DNA of 26,839 nt from Draconibacterium sp. (GTDB lineage: Bacteria; Bacteroidota; Bacteroidia; Bacteroidales; Prolixibacteraceae), in the NCBI GenBank assembly GCA_015493625.1, contig WGCT01000125.1, positions 1 through 26,839 of the forward strand, given 5' to 3'. Of this stretch, positions 7,849 to 16,421 are shown one piece after another. The position numbers and the translations under genes were made by a program. The notes under the pieces were generated by a model that saw only the letters and a list, made by a program, of their open reading frames with translations, did not search any database and was not told where the DNA came from. Numbering within the stretch: position 1 is the first letter of the stretch; each line of letters begins with the position of its first letter.

Positions 7849-9615
7849 TTACAACTGTATAAGCAAAACCGTATGTTCGTTGTTACGAATAACATCGACA
7901 GTAATAATTTTACCGGTCTCGAGCGATTGTAAACGACTCATATAATCGTGAATTCCGCCCACTTTTTTACCTTCTATAGCAACAATAATATCGCCTTTTT
8001 TCATTCCGCCATTGTATGCGGGTTTTCCTTTCGTTACGGCATCAACGCGTAATCCGCGTTTTTCCATTCCTGCAAAATCGGGCATAATTCCTAATGTTAC
8101 TTTATAACGGGCACCACTACTACGTTTAAATTTAGGGCCGGCTTCCTGAAAAGTAAGAACATTGTCGCGGTTGGCAACTTCGGTAAGCAGTGCATAACAA
8201 TAGTCGTCAACTTTTTTCACTCCCTCGAAATTAATAAATTCGGCATCGTCGCGCGGAGTGTGATAGTCGGCATGTGCACCGGTATTTAAATATATTACCG
8301 GAATATCCTGTAAATAAAACGATGCGTGGTCGGAAGGACCAACGCCTTCACCCGAGAATGAGAGTGAGAATCCGGGATTTAGTTTATTTAAAATATCTTC
8401 GGTCTCTTTTGCTGTTTTTGTTCCGCCAACACTCAATGCATTCGATGCAGAATCGAGGCGTCCAACCATATCGAGATTAAACATAGCAACAATTTTATCG
8501 ATTGCTACGGGTGGATTTGCGGTAAAAGCTTTCGACCCGAGTAACCCCATCTCTTCGGCACCAAAAGCAACAAAAATAACACTGCGCCTGTTGTTTTTCT
8601 CCGAAGCCATTTTTTCGGCCATTTCAATTACCGAAGCTGTTCCCGAGGCATTATCGTCGGCACCATTATGAATGGCGATTGTGTCGGGCATGCGTGAACC
8701 CGAACCCGGGCCGCCCATTCCTAAATGGTCGTAATGTGCGCCAACAACAATGTACTGGTCTTTTAATGTTGGGTCGTTACCTGGAACTACGGCCACTACG
8801 TTTTGTGTTTCAATCTCTTTTAAATCGACTTTTATTTTTGCAGTAACTTTAGCGTTAGTTGTTAGAGTTACGGGGGCTTTTTCTTTAACAATTTTTGTTT
8901 CTAACGACGTAACTGTTTCCCCGGTTCCGGCAAGCATCTGGTTTGCCACTTCGCGAGTAACCTGAATAACCGGGAACGAATAGCGACGTACATCTTTATC
9001 GAAAAATAGTTTTGGCAGATTATCGGTTTTACTGAACGACGGGCCTGCAACCAAAATTAGTCCGGCAGCTTTATTGTCGCTAGCGTTTAATGCTTTTGCA
9101 CGTTCGGTTGAAAATGGAACAAACGGGCTTTCGGCATTTTCCATATCGGGGTCGCCTTGCAAAGCCAGCACCCATTTCCCTGCAACATCAACACCTTTAT
9201 AATCGTTCCACTTTACTTTGTCGAGATTAACCTGCAAGCCGTAACCGGCAAAAACAACTGTTGCCTCGGCTTTTGTGTTAGAAGAGAAAACGTAGGGCAA
9301 AAAGTCTTTTTCAACTTCAAAAGATTTTCCGTTAACTGTTAACGAATTTCCTTTGCCAATTTCGGCAGATGTTACAAGTTTAAATTTCTGATATCCGTTG
9401 TTAAACATCAGTTTTAATCCGGCATTTTTAAACTTGGTACGAATAAAATCGGCAGCCAGTTTTGCTCCCTCTTTCCCGGGTTTTCGTCCTTTTAACGAGT
9501 CGGAGGCCAGATACTCGATATTGTTTTTAATATCGGCAGCCGAAATCTCAGGGTTATACTTTGGTTTGCACGAGACAACAAACAGCACCAACACAGCAAA
9601 TAAAAGAATTTTCAT
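7849..9615 (-). CDS. M28 family metallopeptidase lipoprotein with PDZ domain
   Basis: Predicted zinc aminopeptidase anchored in the envelope. The N-terminus is a lipoprotein signal with lipobox VVSC (C16). A protease-associated type insert fits about 100-230. The M28 domain, about 270-480, carries the metal and catalytic residues H294 (GAHYDH), D320 (NGADDNASG), E354/E355 (GAEEMG), D382 (LDMVGR) and H452 (YHTPRDD). Residues about 500-588 form a PDZ domain (GIMPDF, GDIIVAIEGKKVGG), which may bind substrate C-termini. All expected ligands are present, so it is probably active. It is divergent from the vWA operon and appears monocistronic. Natural peptide substrates are not predictable. Confidence 0.9.
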   Translation of the reverse strand: MKILLFAVLVLFVVSCKPKYNPEISAADIKNNIEYLASDSLKGRKPGKEGAKLAADFIRTKFKNAGLKLMFNNGYQKFKLVTSAEIGKGNSLTVNGKSFEVEKDFLPYVFSSNTKAEATVVFAGYGLQVNLDKVKWNDYKGVDVAGKWVLALQGDPDMENAESPFVPFSTERAKALNASDNKAAGLILVAGPSFSKTDNLPKLFFDKDVRRYSFPVIQVTREVANQMLAGTGETVTSLETKIVKEKAPVTLTTNAKVTAKIKVDLKEIETQNVVAVVPGNDPTLKDQYIVVGAHYDHLGMGGPGSGSRMPDTIAIHNGADDNASGTASVIEMAEKMASEKNNRRSVIFVAFGAEEMGLLGSKAFTANPPVAIDKIVAMFNLDMVGRLDSASNALSVGGTKTAKETEDILNKLNPGFSLSFSGEGVGPSDHASFYLQDIPVIYLNTGAHADYHTPRDDAEFINFEGVKKVDDYCYALLTEVANRDNVLTFQEAGPKFKRSSGARYKVTLGIMPDFAGMEKRGLRVDAVTKGKPAYNGGMKKGDIIVAIEGKKVGGIHDYMSRLQSLETGKIITVDVIRNNEHTVLLIQL

Positions 9616-9814
9616 TTTTTAAGATTTATTTAATTATTAAAATACAATAGCTCATTAGAAGTAGTTTTGTACAAAAGGTTTAATTATGCTTTGCAAAACT
9701 GTAAAATAAATCGCAATTATATACAAATACTTTTAAAATATAATTATACACAATAATCATCATTTAAAAAAGGAGTTTGTATATTTATCGGCTCATAAAA
9801 AAACGGATGGATTA
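9616..9814. promoter_or_regulatory. AT-rich divergent intergenic region
   Basis: This 199-base gap separates the minus-strand M28 gene from the plus-strand vWA operon and must hold both promoters. On the plus strand TATATTTA at 9780-9787 is one base off TAnnTTTG and 27 bases before the ATG at 9815. No convincing -7 element was found for the M28 gene. No hairpin or small gene is evident. Confidence 0.35.
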
Positions 9815-11899
9815 ATGCTTTTCGAAACAAAATACTGGTTTGTTGTTCTACTTGCAATTATTGTAGCTGCAATAGCAACTGTTTTTCTTTTATATTTTAA
9901 AAACAGGGCAAACAGAGCTCTTTCAAAAGGCCAGATTTGGTTTTTGTCGGTGCTTCGGTTTTTATCGTTTTTCTTTATTGCTTTTTTACTGCTTTCGCCT
10001 TTTATTCAAACATTAAAGAAAAACACCCAGAACCCCGTAATTATTACTGCTTGGGATAATTCAGGTTCTATTATTTCAACACAGGATTCAGTAAAAGTAA
10101 CTTCTGAAATTGCAACAATAAAGAGTGCTTTTTCGAATGAACTTGCAAAAGAATATTCCATTCAGCGTTACACTTTCGGAGAGAAAGCAAGTTTGTTTAA
10201 CACTTTAAATTTTTCTGAAAAGAAATCGGATTACAGCAATCTTATAACCACCGTTGCCAACAATCATTTTAACGAAAATATAGGTGCATTAATTCTTATT
10301 GGCGATGGAATATACAATCAGGGGAAAAATCCGGTGAACCTGATTGATAAGATAAATTTCCCGATTTACACCATTGGCTTGGGAGACACCTCGCAAGTAA
10401 CCGATGCAAGAATTCAGGAGATTAACGTGAACCGCACCTCATTTTCGGGCAACCGTTTCCCTGTTGAGGTTGATGTTCAGTTTTCGAAACTCAAAGGTAA
10501 GCCACTGAGACTTTCTATTATTCGGAATAATATTGAATTGACAAGCACAGTAATAACGCCACCAAACAGCAACTATTTTTTTAGCAAACAGTTTATTCTC
10601 GAAGCAGGAAAACCCGGACTAAAACATTACACCGTAAAAATTGAGGAGGCAAAAAACGAAAGAAATATAAAAAATAACAGGGCCGAATTTGTTATAAATA
10701 TCTTAGAAAACAAACAAAAGATTTTGATTCTTTCCAACGGTTCGCACCCCGATGTTGGCGCCATTAAAAATACACTCGATTTGCAAAAAACATACGAGGT
10801 TTCTGTGTTTACCGAAGAGCCGTACCCATCGAATCTTTCAGATTATAATTTGTTAATATTAAACCAATTGCCTTCTCGTTCGAAGTCGATTGCAAAAATA
10901 ATAAAGAGAGCTGCGACAAATCATCTGCCCATACTTTTTATTGTGGGGAACAAAACGTTTTTGCCTCAGTTAAATTTATTAGAACAGGGCGCTACAATTA
11001 CTCCGCTTGCCGGCTCGGGCGAAGAGGCACAGGCAACATTAAATCCAACTTATGCAACATTTCAGTTGAGCGACGATTTTAAAGAAATTCTCCCGAAATT
11101 TCCTCCCTTGCAGGTTGCTTATGCAAATTTCGACTTGGCACCCGGGTTTACTCCTCTGTTTTATCAGAAAATATTAAATATAGAAACTGCAAAACCACTT
11201 ATTGCAACCGGACATATTAAAGGACGAAAAATAGGATTTATTTTTGGCGAAGGAATTTGGCGTTGGCGACTTTACGACTATTTTGTAACCCAAAATCAGT
11301 CGAATTTTAATGAACTTATAAATCAACTGATTCAGTATTTGGCACTGCGCGAAAACGAAGATAATTTTATAATAGACTTTAAACCCGTTTATGCCGAAAT
11401 TGATGATGTAGTTTTAAAAGCCGAAGTTTATAACGACGCTTTCGAACGGGTTAATTCGGAGGAGGTAAACATTGAAATTAAAAATAAAAACGGTGATAAA
11501 TATAATTTCACATTCGATGTTCAGGGCGAAAAGTACTACCTGAATGCCGCACACCTTCCATCGGGAGATTATTCGTTTTCGGCGAATGTGAAAATTGGCG
11601 AAAAAAGCTACAACGAAACGGGAAGTTTTTCTGTTGTCCCGGTAAATTTCGAGAATATTATTACACGTGCCAACCACAATTTATTGTATCGGCTGGCTTC
11701 CGAAAGCGGAGGAAAATTTTACAGGCCGAACGAAGTTGAACAGTTGATAAAAGAGCTCAAAAGCAATAACCGGTTAAAACCGGTGAGCTATTATCAGGAG
11801 ATGATTCAGGAGTTGTTAAACCTGCGGTGGATTTTCTTTGTTATTCTATTGTTGTTGAGTGTGGAATGGTTTTTGAGAAAATACTGGGGAATTTATTAA
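9815..11899 (+). CDS. Membrane-anchored von Willebrand factor A-like protein
   Basis: A 694-residue protein with two N-terminal membrane helices (about 7-28 and 42-64), a large soluble region, and a C-terminal helix about 672-689 followed by a basic tail. After helix two comes a vWA-like fold with the MIDAS signature DNSGS (D81, S83, S85) and LILIGDGIYNQG near 160, typical of metal-dependent protein binding. The middle (about 300-510) resembles the glutamine-amidotransferase-like or second alpha/beta domain seen in large Bacteroidota membrane vWA proteins, with Ig-like repeats possible near 520-640. It heads an operon: the first DUF6340 gene begins 9 bases after its stop. The function is unknown; a scaffold role in the envelope is plausible. 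Confidence 0.72.
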   Translation: MLFETKYWFVVLLAIIVAAIATVFLLYFKNRANRALSKGQIWFLSVLRFLSFFFIAFLLLSPFIQTLKKNTQNPVIITAWDNSGSIISTQDSVKVTSEIATIKSAFSNELAKEYSIQRYTFGEKASLFNTLNFSEKKSDYSNLITTVANNHFNENIGALILIGDGIYNQGKNPVNLIDKINFPIYTIGLGDTSQVTDARIQEINVNRTSFSGNRFPVEVDVQFSKLKGKPLRLSIIRNNIELTSTVITPPNSNYFFSKQFILEAGKPGLKHYTVKIEEAKNERNIKNNRAEFVINILENKQKILILSNGSHPDVGAIKNTLDLQKTYEVSVFTEEPYPSNLSDYNLLILNQLPSRSKSIAKIIKRAATNHLPILFIVGNKTFLPQLNLLEQGATITPLAGSGEEAQATLNPTYATFQLSDDFKEILPKFPPLQVAYANFDLAPGFTPLFYQKILNIETAKPLIATGHIKGRKIGFIFGEGIWRWRLYDYFVTQNQSNFNELINQLIQYLALRENEDNFIIDFKPVYAEIDDVVLKAEVYNDAFERVNSEEVNIEIKNKNGDKYNFTFDVQGEKYYLNAAHLPSGDYSFSANVKIGEKSYNETGSFSVVPVNFENIITRANHNLLYRLASESGGKFYRPNEVEQLIKELKSNNRLKPVSYYQEMIQELLNLRWIFFVILLLLSVEWFLRKYWGIY

Positions 11900-11938
11900 G
11901 GGCGACAGATGAATTTGATGGAACGAGAAACAGAAAAT

Positions 11939-12997
11939 ATGAAACAATTTCTTCGAAAAAATAAATATTTAATTGCAATACTTTTTTTGATTGTAGTTTC
12001 AGTTTCTTGTGTTTCAACAAAATCAATTTTAATTGAAATTCCACAACAGGCAAAAAAAGAGCTGCCTCACTCCATTCAAAGTTTAACACTTGTTAGTCGC
12101 ACGGTAAATAACCGCTACACAAACCTCGATGCCGATTCACTTCAAAATATTTTTTACCGTCACAATTTTAATTACGATACAATTGTAAACGATTTACAGG
12201 CTGTAGATACCACGTTAAAAGCTTTGGGCGAGTTGCTGTTCGAATCGGGGAGATACGACTTTGTAATTCCTGAAAACCGCTTTTTGAAATTCAATAAAAA
12301 TTCGTTTTTTAATACAGCCATGTCGTGGGAAGAGGTTAAAAAACTGTGTGAAATGTATAATACCGATGCTGTTTTATCGCTCGATTATTTTAAAACGCGG
12401 GTTTCAACCAACTATAAAAAAGAGAGTTTTTACGATCCCCGAACCGATGGTTTTATCTGGGAATCGCTGGCACAAATGAAAATATCGTACGAGGCACTAT
12501 TCCGCGTTTACGACCCGGTTCAGGAAAAAATTATTTTAAAAGAGTTTATGCGCGACACCCTTGTTTGGGAAGATATTGACCACACTGTTGAAGAGTTATT
12601 TCGCAATTTTACGCCGGTAAAAGATGCGTTAAGCGAAACGGGAATTGCCATTGCACTCGATTTCTCGGAGAAAATAGGTACAATTTGGCGCAAAGAACGA
12701 AGAAACTTTTTCTATAAAGGCGATAAAAAACTAAAGGAAGCAGCTCTTTTAATCGATAAAAACGACTGGGGTGCAGCAATGGTTTTATGGAAAGAGTTGG
12801 CCGGAAATACTAAGTCGAAATCGGTAAAAAGCAAAGCCGAATTTAATGTTGCGGTGGGAAACGAGCTACAAGGTAATATCGATGAGGCCATTCAATGGGC
12901 ATTGAAATCGTATGACTCGATGTACCAGCAAGTTACATACGATTATTTAAAGGTTTTACAACGAAGGAAAAACGAACTTAAAAAACAGAAAAAATGA
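11939..12997 (+). CDS. DUF6340 family lipoprotein, first of a tandem pair
   Basis: A Bacteroidota lipoprotein of unknown function. An upstream ATG at 11909 is possible, but the ATG at 11939 gives a normal lipoprotein signal (KQFLRKNKY, a hydrophobic run, lipobox VSVSC with Cys 24), so it is preferred. The mature protein begins with a Ser/Thr-rich stretch and an extended region (QSLTLVSRTVNNRY). A conserved stretch about residues 140-200 includes RVYDPVQEKIILKEF, and the C-terminal third looks like TPR helices (NDWGAAMVLWKEL, GNIDEAIQWALKSYD). It shares layout with the next gene and overlaps its start by four bases, so translational coupling is expected. It sits 39 bases after the vWA gene. 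Confidence 0.75.
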   Translation: MKQFLRKNKYLIAILFLIVVSVSCVSTKSILIEIPQQAKKELPHSIQSLTLVSRTVNNRYTNLDADSLQNIFYRHNFNYDTIVNDLQAVDTTLKALGELLFESGRYDFVIPENRFLKFNKNSFFNTAMSWEEVKKLCEMYNTDAVLSLDYFKTRVSTNYKKESFYDPRTDGFIWESLAQMKISYEALFRVYDPVQEKIILKEFMRDTLVWEDIDHTVEELFRNFTPVKDALSETGIAIALDFSEKIGTIWRKERRNFFYKGDKKLKEAALLIDKNDWGAAMVLWKELAGNTKSKSVKSKAEFNVAVGNELQGNIDEAIQWALKSYDSMYQQVTYDYLKVLQRRKNELKKQKK

Positions 12998-14025
12998 GAC
13001 CCACACTTTTTGGGGTAGTTGTATTTTTTGTAACACTCTCGTCGTGTACAGTTTACAAAGAGTATGCAATTGATATTTACAAACCCGGAGTTATTGCCGT
13101 ACCTCCTGATGTTGAGAATGTTGCACTGGTTTATCGTAACTTTAAATACCCAAGCGATTCGCTTCAGCACTACTATAAAAAAGACAACCGGTTGATTAAG
13201 TCGAAAAACGATCCGGCGAGTTTAGACAGTATTTTGGCAAACTACGCATTAAAGGAGCTGGCCGCCAATTTAAAAAACAAAAATACATTTAAGGAGATTC
13301 ACATTTATCCTGAAATTTTTAAAGCGCACACAGGGAAAAAACTTCCGCCACTGCAATTCGGTTTGGTAAAAAAGCTTACCTCGTCGTCGCATACCAATTT
13401 GCTTATATCGCTTGAAACCTTCTCCTATTTCTTTTCCAAATATTCGGGGAATGCTGAAATCCCAAAATCGGAAGAGGTAATTACTGCCGCAGTTTGGGCC
13501 GTTTACGACCCGCTAGCAGAAAAGGTAATTGAGCGCAAAACAATGATTGACACCATTTTCTGGAACAACTATAACGAAAACGGTAAAAAAGTAAAAGATT
13601 CGAAATTGCCACCACGGAAAGTGGCACTAAAAATAGCGGCACAACTGGCGGGCGAAAATTATTCGAAACGATTTTTTGCATCGTGGCAAACGGTAAACAG
13701 AGTTTATTCGGTTCCACCGCCTGCTGATTTTTCTGCCGCTGCCGCCTACGTTGAAAAAGGAGATTGGGAAAATGCAATAAAAATTTGGGAAAGATATGCA
13801 CCCGATAAAAACGGGAAAATGGCCATCCATGCCCGCTATAATTTAGCACTTGCCTACGAAATGAAAGACGATATTGATACAGCCTGGAAATGGCTGACTT
13901 TGGCTCAGCAACTTGCTACTTCGTATAAAAGTAAAGAGGATATTAAACGAATTATTGAGTATCAGAGAATATTGCTGAATCGTAAAAAAGATATCGACCG
14001 GCTCAATCGCTCGAATGCAAGATAA
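12994..14025 (+). CDS. DUF6340 family lipoprotein, second of a tandem pair
   Basis: A 343-residue paralogue of the preceding gene. It has a lipoprotein signal with lipobox LSSC (C18), the matching early segment VENVALVYRNFKYPSDSLQ, the central block AVYDPLAEKVIERKT (compare RVYDPVQEKIILKEF in the first copy), and C-terminal TPR-like helices (KGDWENAIKIWERYA, DDIDTAWKWLTLAQ). Its ATG overlaps the previous stop in ATGA. Divergence between the copies is large, so the duplication is old. Both probably face the periplasm, or the cell surface if exported, and may work with the vWA protein. The biochemical role is unknown. No clear terminator is seen in the 36-base gap to the convergent cvfB-like gene. 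Confidence 0.77.
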   Translation: MRPTLFGVVVFFVTLSSCTVYKEYAIDIYKPGVIAVPPDVENVALVYRNFKYPSDSLQHYYKKDNRLIKSKNDPASLDSILANYALKELAANLKNKNTFKEIHIYPEIFKAHTGKKLPPLQFGLVKKLTSSSHTNLLISLETFSYFFSKYSGNAEIPKSEEVITAAVWAVYDPLAEKVIERKTMIDTIFWNNYNENGKKVKDSKLPPRKVALKIAAQLAGENYSKRFFASWQTVNRVYSVPPPADFSAAAAYVEKGDWENAIKIWERYAPDKNGKMAIHARYNLALAYEMKDDIDTAWKWLTLAQQLATSYKSKEDIKRIIEYQRILLNRKKDIDRLNRSNAR

Positions 14026-14061
14026 AGAGAAATTTTCCTAAAATATTCAATCCAAATAATC

Positions 14062-14895
14062 TTAATCGACCAGCCGAATTCCATCAGACTCGAAACTGAT
14101 TAACCGTTTCCGGTACAATCCGCCAATGGCCTTTTTAAAATTCTTTTTGCTGATGCCAAACATTGCTTTAATCATTTCGGGCGACGACTTGTCGGAAACA
14201 GCCATAAATCCACGGTTCTCTTTTAACTCGTTTAAGATTTTTTCTGAAATGGCATCAACTTTTTCGTACCCGGGTTTTTCGAGAAGCAGATCAATTTTTT
14301 CGTCTTCACGAATTTTATTGATGTACCCTTTTATTTTCTGCCCTTTCGAAAGCGGTTTGTAAACCTGGTTTTTGTATAACATTCCCCAGTGTTCCTTGTT
14401 TACAATTGCTTTATATCCCAACTCGGTTTCGTCGGTAATTATTAAATTTTCTTCATCGCCAACCTCATATTCTGGTGGTGTATTGTCGAGATGTTTATCG
14501 AGTTTGGCCGAGCCAATAATCCGGTTTGTTTGTCGGTCGAGCGAAATATAAACAAGGTAACTTCTTCCTTCTTCCATAGGTGCTTTCTGTTCGCCAAACG
14601 GTACCAGCAAATCTTTTGGCAGCCCCCAATCCATAAAAGCCCCAAATTTTGTTGTTGCCACCACTTTTAACATAGCAAATTCTCCAACCATTGCAATGGG
14701 GGTCTCGGTAGTGGCAACCAGCCGGTCTTCCGAGTCGGTATAAATAAACACGGTTGCCTGCCCCGCCTCTTTATCTTCTGGTGTTACAAACTTTTGCGGC
14801 ATTAGAATTTCGCCCAGTTCCTGTCCGTCGAGATAAACTCCATTCTCGGTTTCACGATTAATATCGAGTGTGTTTATTTTTCCTATTTCTACCAT
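14062..14895 (-). CDS. CvfB-like S1 RNA-binding protein
   Basis: A 277-residue cytoplasmic RNA-binding protein of the CvfB/YitL family: S1-like domains at about 1-60, 71-130 (GEFAMLKVVATTKFGAFMDW) and 145-205 (GYKAIVNKEHWGMLYKN), then a winged-helix domain about 215-277 (KSSPEMIKAMFGISKKNFKKA). Family members bind RNA and influence virulence-factor expression in Staphylococcus; the role in Bacteroidota is not established. The length matches the family. It is convergent to the DUF6340 operon. Upstream, 166 bases past a 59-codon in-frame stretch, lies the eIF1-like gene, so the two may or may not share a transcript. The ATG at 14895 fits the first S1 domain start. Confidence 0.87.
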   Translation of the reverse strand: MVEIGKINTLDINRETENGVYLDGQELGEILMPQKFVTPEDKEAGQATVFIYTDSEDRLVATTETPIAMVGEFAMLKVVATTKFGAFMDWGLPKDLLVPFGEQKAPMEEGRSYLVYISLDRQTNRIIGSAKLDKHLDNTPPEYEVGDEENLIITDETELGYKAIVNKEHWGMLYKNQVYKPLSKGQKIKGYINKIREDEKIDLLLEKPGYEKVDAISEKILNELKENRGFMAVSDKSSPEMIKAMFGISKKNFKKAIGGLYRKRLISFESDGIRLVD

Positions 14896-15132
14896 TTTAA
14901 ATAATTTTTCAACTAAATCTGTTTCTACTTTTAAAACTGTTCCGTGTTGCGTTCCTTTCGGGAAATTGAGTCATTCCAAAATATCGGCCCAGTGGGTTAA
15001 ATTATTAGAGCGAAACCTACTCAATTCTATTATTGCCCAAACTCACTGTTCAACCCATTCTGAATTTTCCATCGAATAACTATTTATAGTAAGTTGAAAG
15101 CGCTGATTTATAGTGCAAATATGGAGTATATT
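14896..15132 (-). other. Gap upstream of the cvfB-like gene with interrupted in-frame reading
   Basis: No intact gene is supported in these 237 bases. On the minus strand an ATG at 15072-15070 is in frame with the cvfB-like start and reads 59 codons with only two stops, both TGA (15045-15043 and 14973-14971). A possible -7 element, CATATTTG, one base off TAnnTTTG, lies at 15123-15116. Short complementary segments (TTGAGT with ACTCAA, TGGGTT with AACCCA) could fold the leader. This could be a structured 5' leader or a decayed N-terminal extension. Confidence 0.35.
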
Positions 15133-15477
15133 TTAGCCGCCCGAGCGTTTTACCTTATAGTTCTCTTTTTTCAGAATCTCTATAATTTTATTGCAGAAAT
15201 CGCCTTGAATAAGAATTTCGCCCTCTTTTACAGTTCCTCCTACCCCACATTTCGATTTCAGTAATTTGCCGAGAGATTTTAAATCGTCGGTTGTTCCAAC
15301 AAAACCGTTAACAAGCGTAACACTTTTCCCTTTTCGTTTTTTACGGTCGAGACTCACTTTTAAATTCTGCTGCTTTGGCGGGATTGTCTCCTGCTCTTCC
15401 TCTTCACCGTTATTGTAATTAAAATCGGGATTTGTTGAATAAACCATTCCCAATCGCTCTTTCCAATCGTTTGCCAT
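15133..15477 (-). CDS. SUI1/eIF1-like translation factor (YciH-type)
   Basis: A bacterial homologue of eukaryotic/archaeal initiation factor eIF1. The SUI1 fold covers about residues 45-114 of the 114-residue form, with [25 protein letters not shown] and GEILIQGD as family motifs. The N-terminal part [19 protein letters not shown] is the form usual in Bacteroidota, which sets the start at 15477; an upstream in-frame ATG would add 19 residues overlapping the neighbouring gene's tail. Acidic EEEEQE then a basic linker precede the domain. E. coli YciH affects start-site fidelity; the role here is not known. It lies 8 bases after the membrane gene stop, so probably the same operon. Confidence 0.88.
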   Translation of the reverse strand: MANDWKERLGMVYSTNPDFNYNNGEEEEQETIPPKQQNLKVSLDRKKRKGKSVTLVNGFVGTTDDLKSLGKLLKSKCGVGGTVKEGEILIQGDFCNKIIEILKKENYKVKRSGG

Positions 15478-15485
15478 TCTTTTTT

Positions 15486-15866
15486 TTAAATCAAAATTAC
15501 CAAAACTAAACCTGTTATATACGATGCTACCCAAAATGTAAAAGCAAAAAGCGAGTACAGATAAAACCGGTTGCTAATTGGTGCATCTTCGCCTTTTTTT
15601 CGGTACACTTTTACTACCATAATCCAATTTGTAAGCATTGCAAAAAGGGCAAGAAGACCAAGAATATTATGAAATGTGAATGAAATCTTCTCTGCACCTG
15701 CAAGCATACAAACAATTGCCAAAATATCGAAAACAATGCCTGTAAGTAAAAAACACAAAATGCATTTTGTAACTTTTTTAAATTGCAGAAGCGAAATACT
15801 TGCAATTCCAAATGCAATAAGTGCAAGTGTTATTAATAGTGCTCCAATCATCGAAACAGGACTCAT
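15486..15866 (-). CDS. Small four-helix membrane protein, HsmA-like possible
   Basis: A 126-residue integral membrane protein with four predicted helices (about 5-26, 33-56, 63-84, 104-124) and short basic loops ([10 protein letters not shown]). No catalytic motif is visible. The middle segment, with [15 protein letters not shown] followed by [15 protein letters not shown], is reminiscent of the small HsmA/TIGR03987-type family, but this is a weak resemblance. It follows the DUF6702 gene by 11 bases and precedes the eIF1-like gene by 8, so it belongs to that operon. Conserved His in FHNILG could bind a metal or haem; this is speculation. Confidence 0.55.
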   Translation of the reverse strand: MSPVSMIGALLITLALIAFGIASISLLQFKKVTKCILCFLLTGIVFDILAIVCMLAGAEKISFTFHNILGLLALFAMLTNWIMVVKVYRKKGEDAPISNRFYLYSLFAFTFWVASYITGLVLVILI

Positions 15867-15877
15867 AACTAACTTTT

Positions 15878-16384
15878 TTAAAAGGTTACCGAACCTTCTG
15901 TTTTACGTTTACTTAGCAATAAATTTTTTATTTCGTGCCCGTTGTTTATCTGAATTATATTGCTCTGCGAATCGTAAGTTTTTGTAAGAATAGAACATTT
16001 AACTTCAATTTTTTTCAACTCCTTAATATTTTCTATTTCAAGATACGACCAAACAACATCGGTTTCCAGCTCTTTACCAACAAACGAAAAGGTAACCGGT
16101 TTCCCGTTTACTGTAAATTCTAAATTCGATTTCAGGTATTCAAAAATTGTTTTATCGCTCTCCTTATTTTCGCGCTCTTCGCCTAAGAAAAGTTCCGGAG
16201 CACCGCCATTTCTTAGTGCAAGCATTAAATCGTTTATAAATGTTTTTACCGAAATCTCCAATGTTTTGTTCTCTTTGTTGAAATCGACCTGAACAATACT
16301 CACATAAAAAGGGTGTGCATTTGCCGTTGCCGACCAAAAGAGAAGTAAACTAATGATTAAAACTGATTTTTTAATTATTTTCAC
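15878..16384 (-). CDS. DUF6702 family secreted protein
   Basis: A 168-residue periplasmic protein of unknown function. It starts with GTG (16384), then a Lys-rich n-region, a hydrophobic stretch and a signal peptidase I site after ANA, leaving mature HPFYVSIVQVDFN, a hallmark of DUF6702 proteins. Further family-like blocks are LEISVKTFINDLMLAL and VNGKPVTFSFVGKE. The mature N-terminal His and the beta-rich remainder suggest a small carrier or metal-binding fold (inference). It is divergent from the HupE/UreJ-like gene across 37 bases, an arrangement found together with an M1 peptidase in other Bacteroidota as I recall, which hints at shared function. Confidence 0.78.
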   Translation of the reverse strand: MKIIKKSVLIISLLLFWSATANAHPFYVSIVQVDFNKENKTLEISVKTFINDLMLALRNGGAPELFLGEERENKESDKTIFEYLKSNLEFTVNGKPVTFSFVGKELETDVVWSYLEIENIKELKKIEVKCSILTKTYDSQSNIIQINNGHEIKNLLLSKRKTEGSVTF

Positions 16385-16421
16385 CGCGTTGTAGTTTTAC
16401 GATGCTAAATTAAGAAATTAA

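Noticed and set aside
11909..11938. Upstream start for the first DUF6340 gene
   Set aside because: It would put ten polar residues before the lipoprotein signal; the ATG at 11939 gives a normal signal length.
14971..15045. TGA read as tryptophan to extend the S1 protein
   Set aside because: Trp is encoded by TGG throughout the window and TGA ends the TruC-like gene, so the standard code applies.
14870..15079. 69-residue plus-strand frame overlapping the cvfB-like start
   Set aside because: It is antisense to the cvfB-like start and its leader, has no recognisable family, and overlaps a confident gene.
15478..15534. Longer N-terminus of the eIF1-like protein
   Set aside because: It overlaps the end of the membrane protein gene and lacks similarity to the usual family start [10 protein letters not shown].
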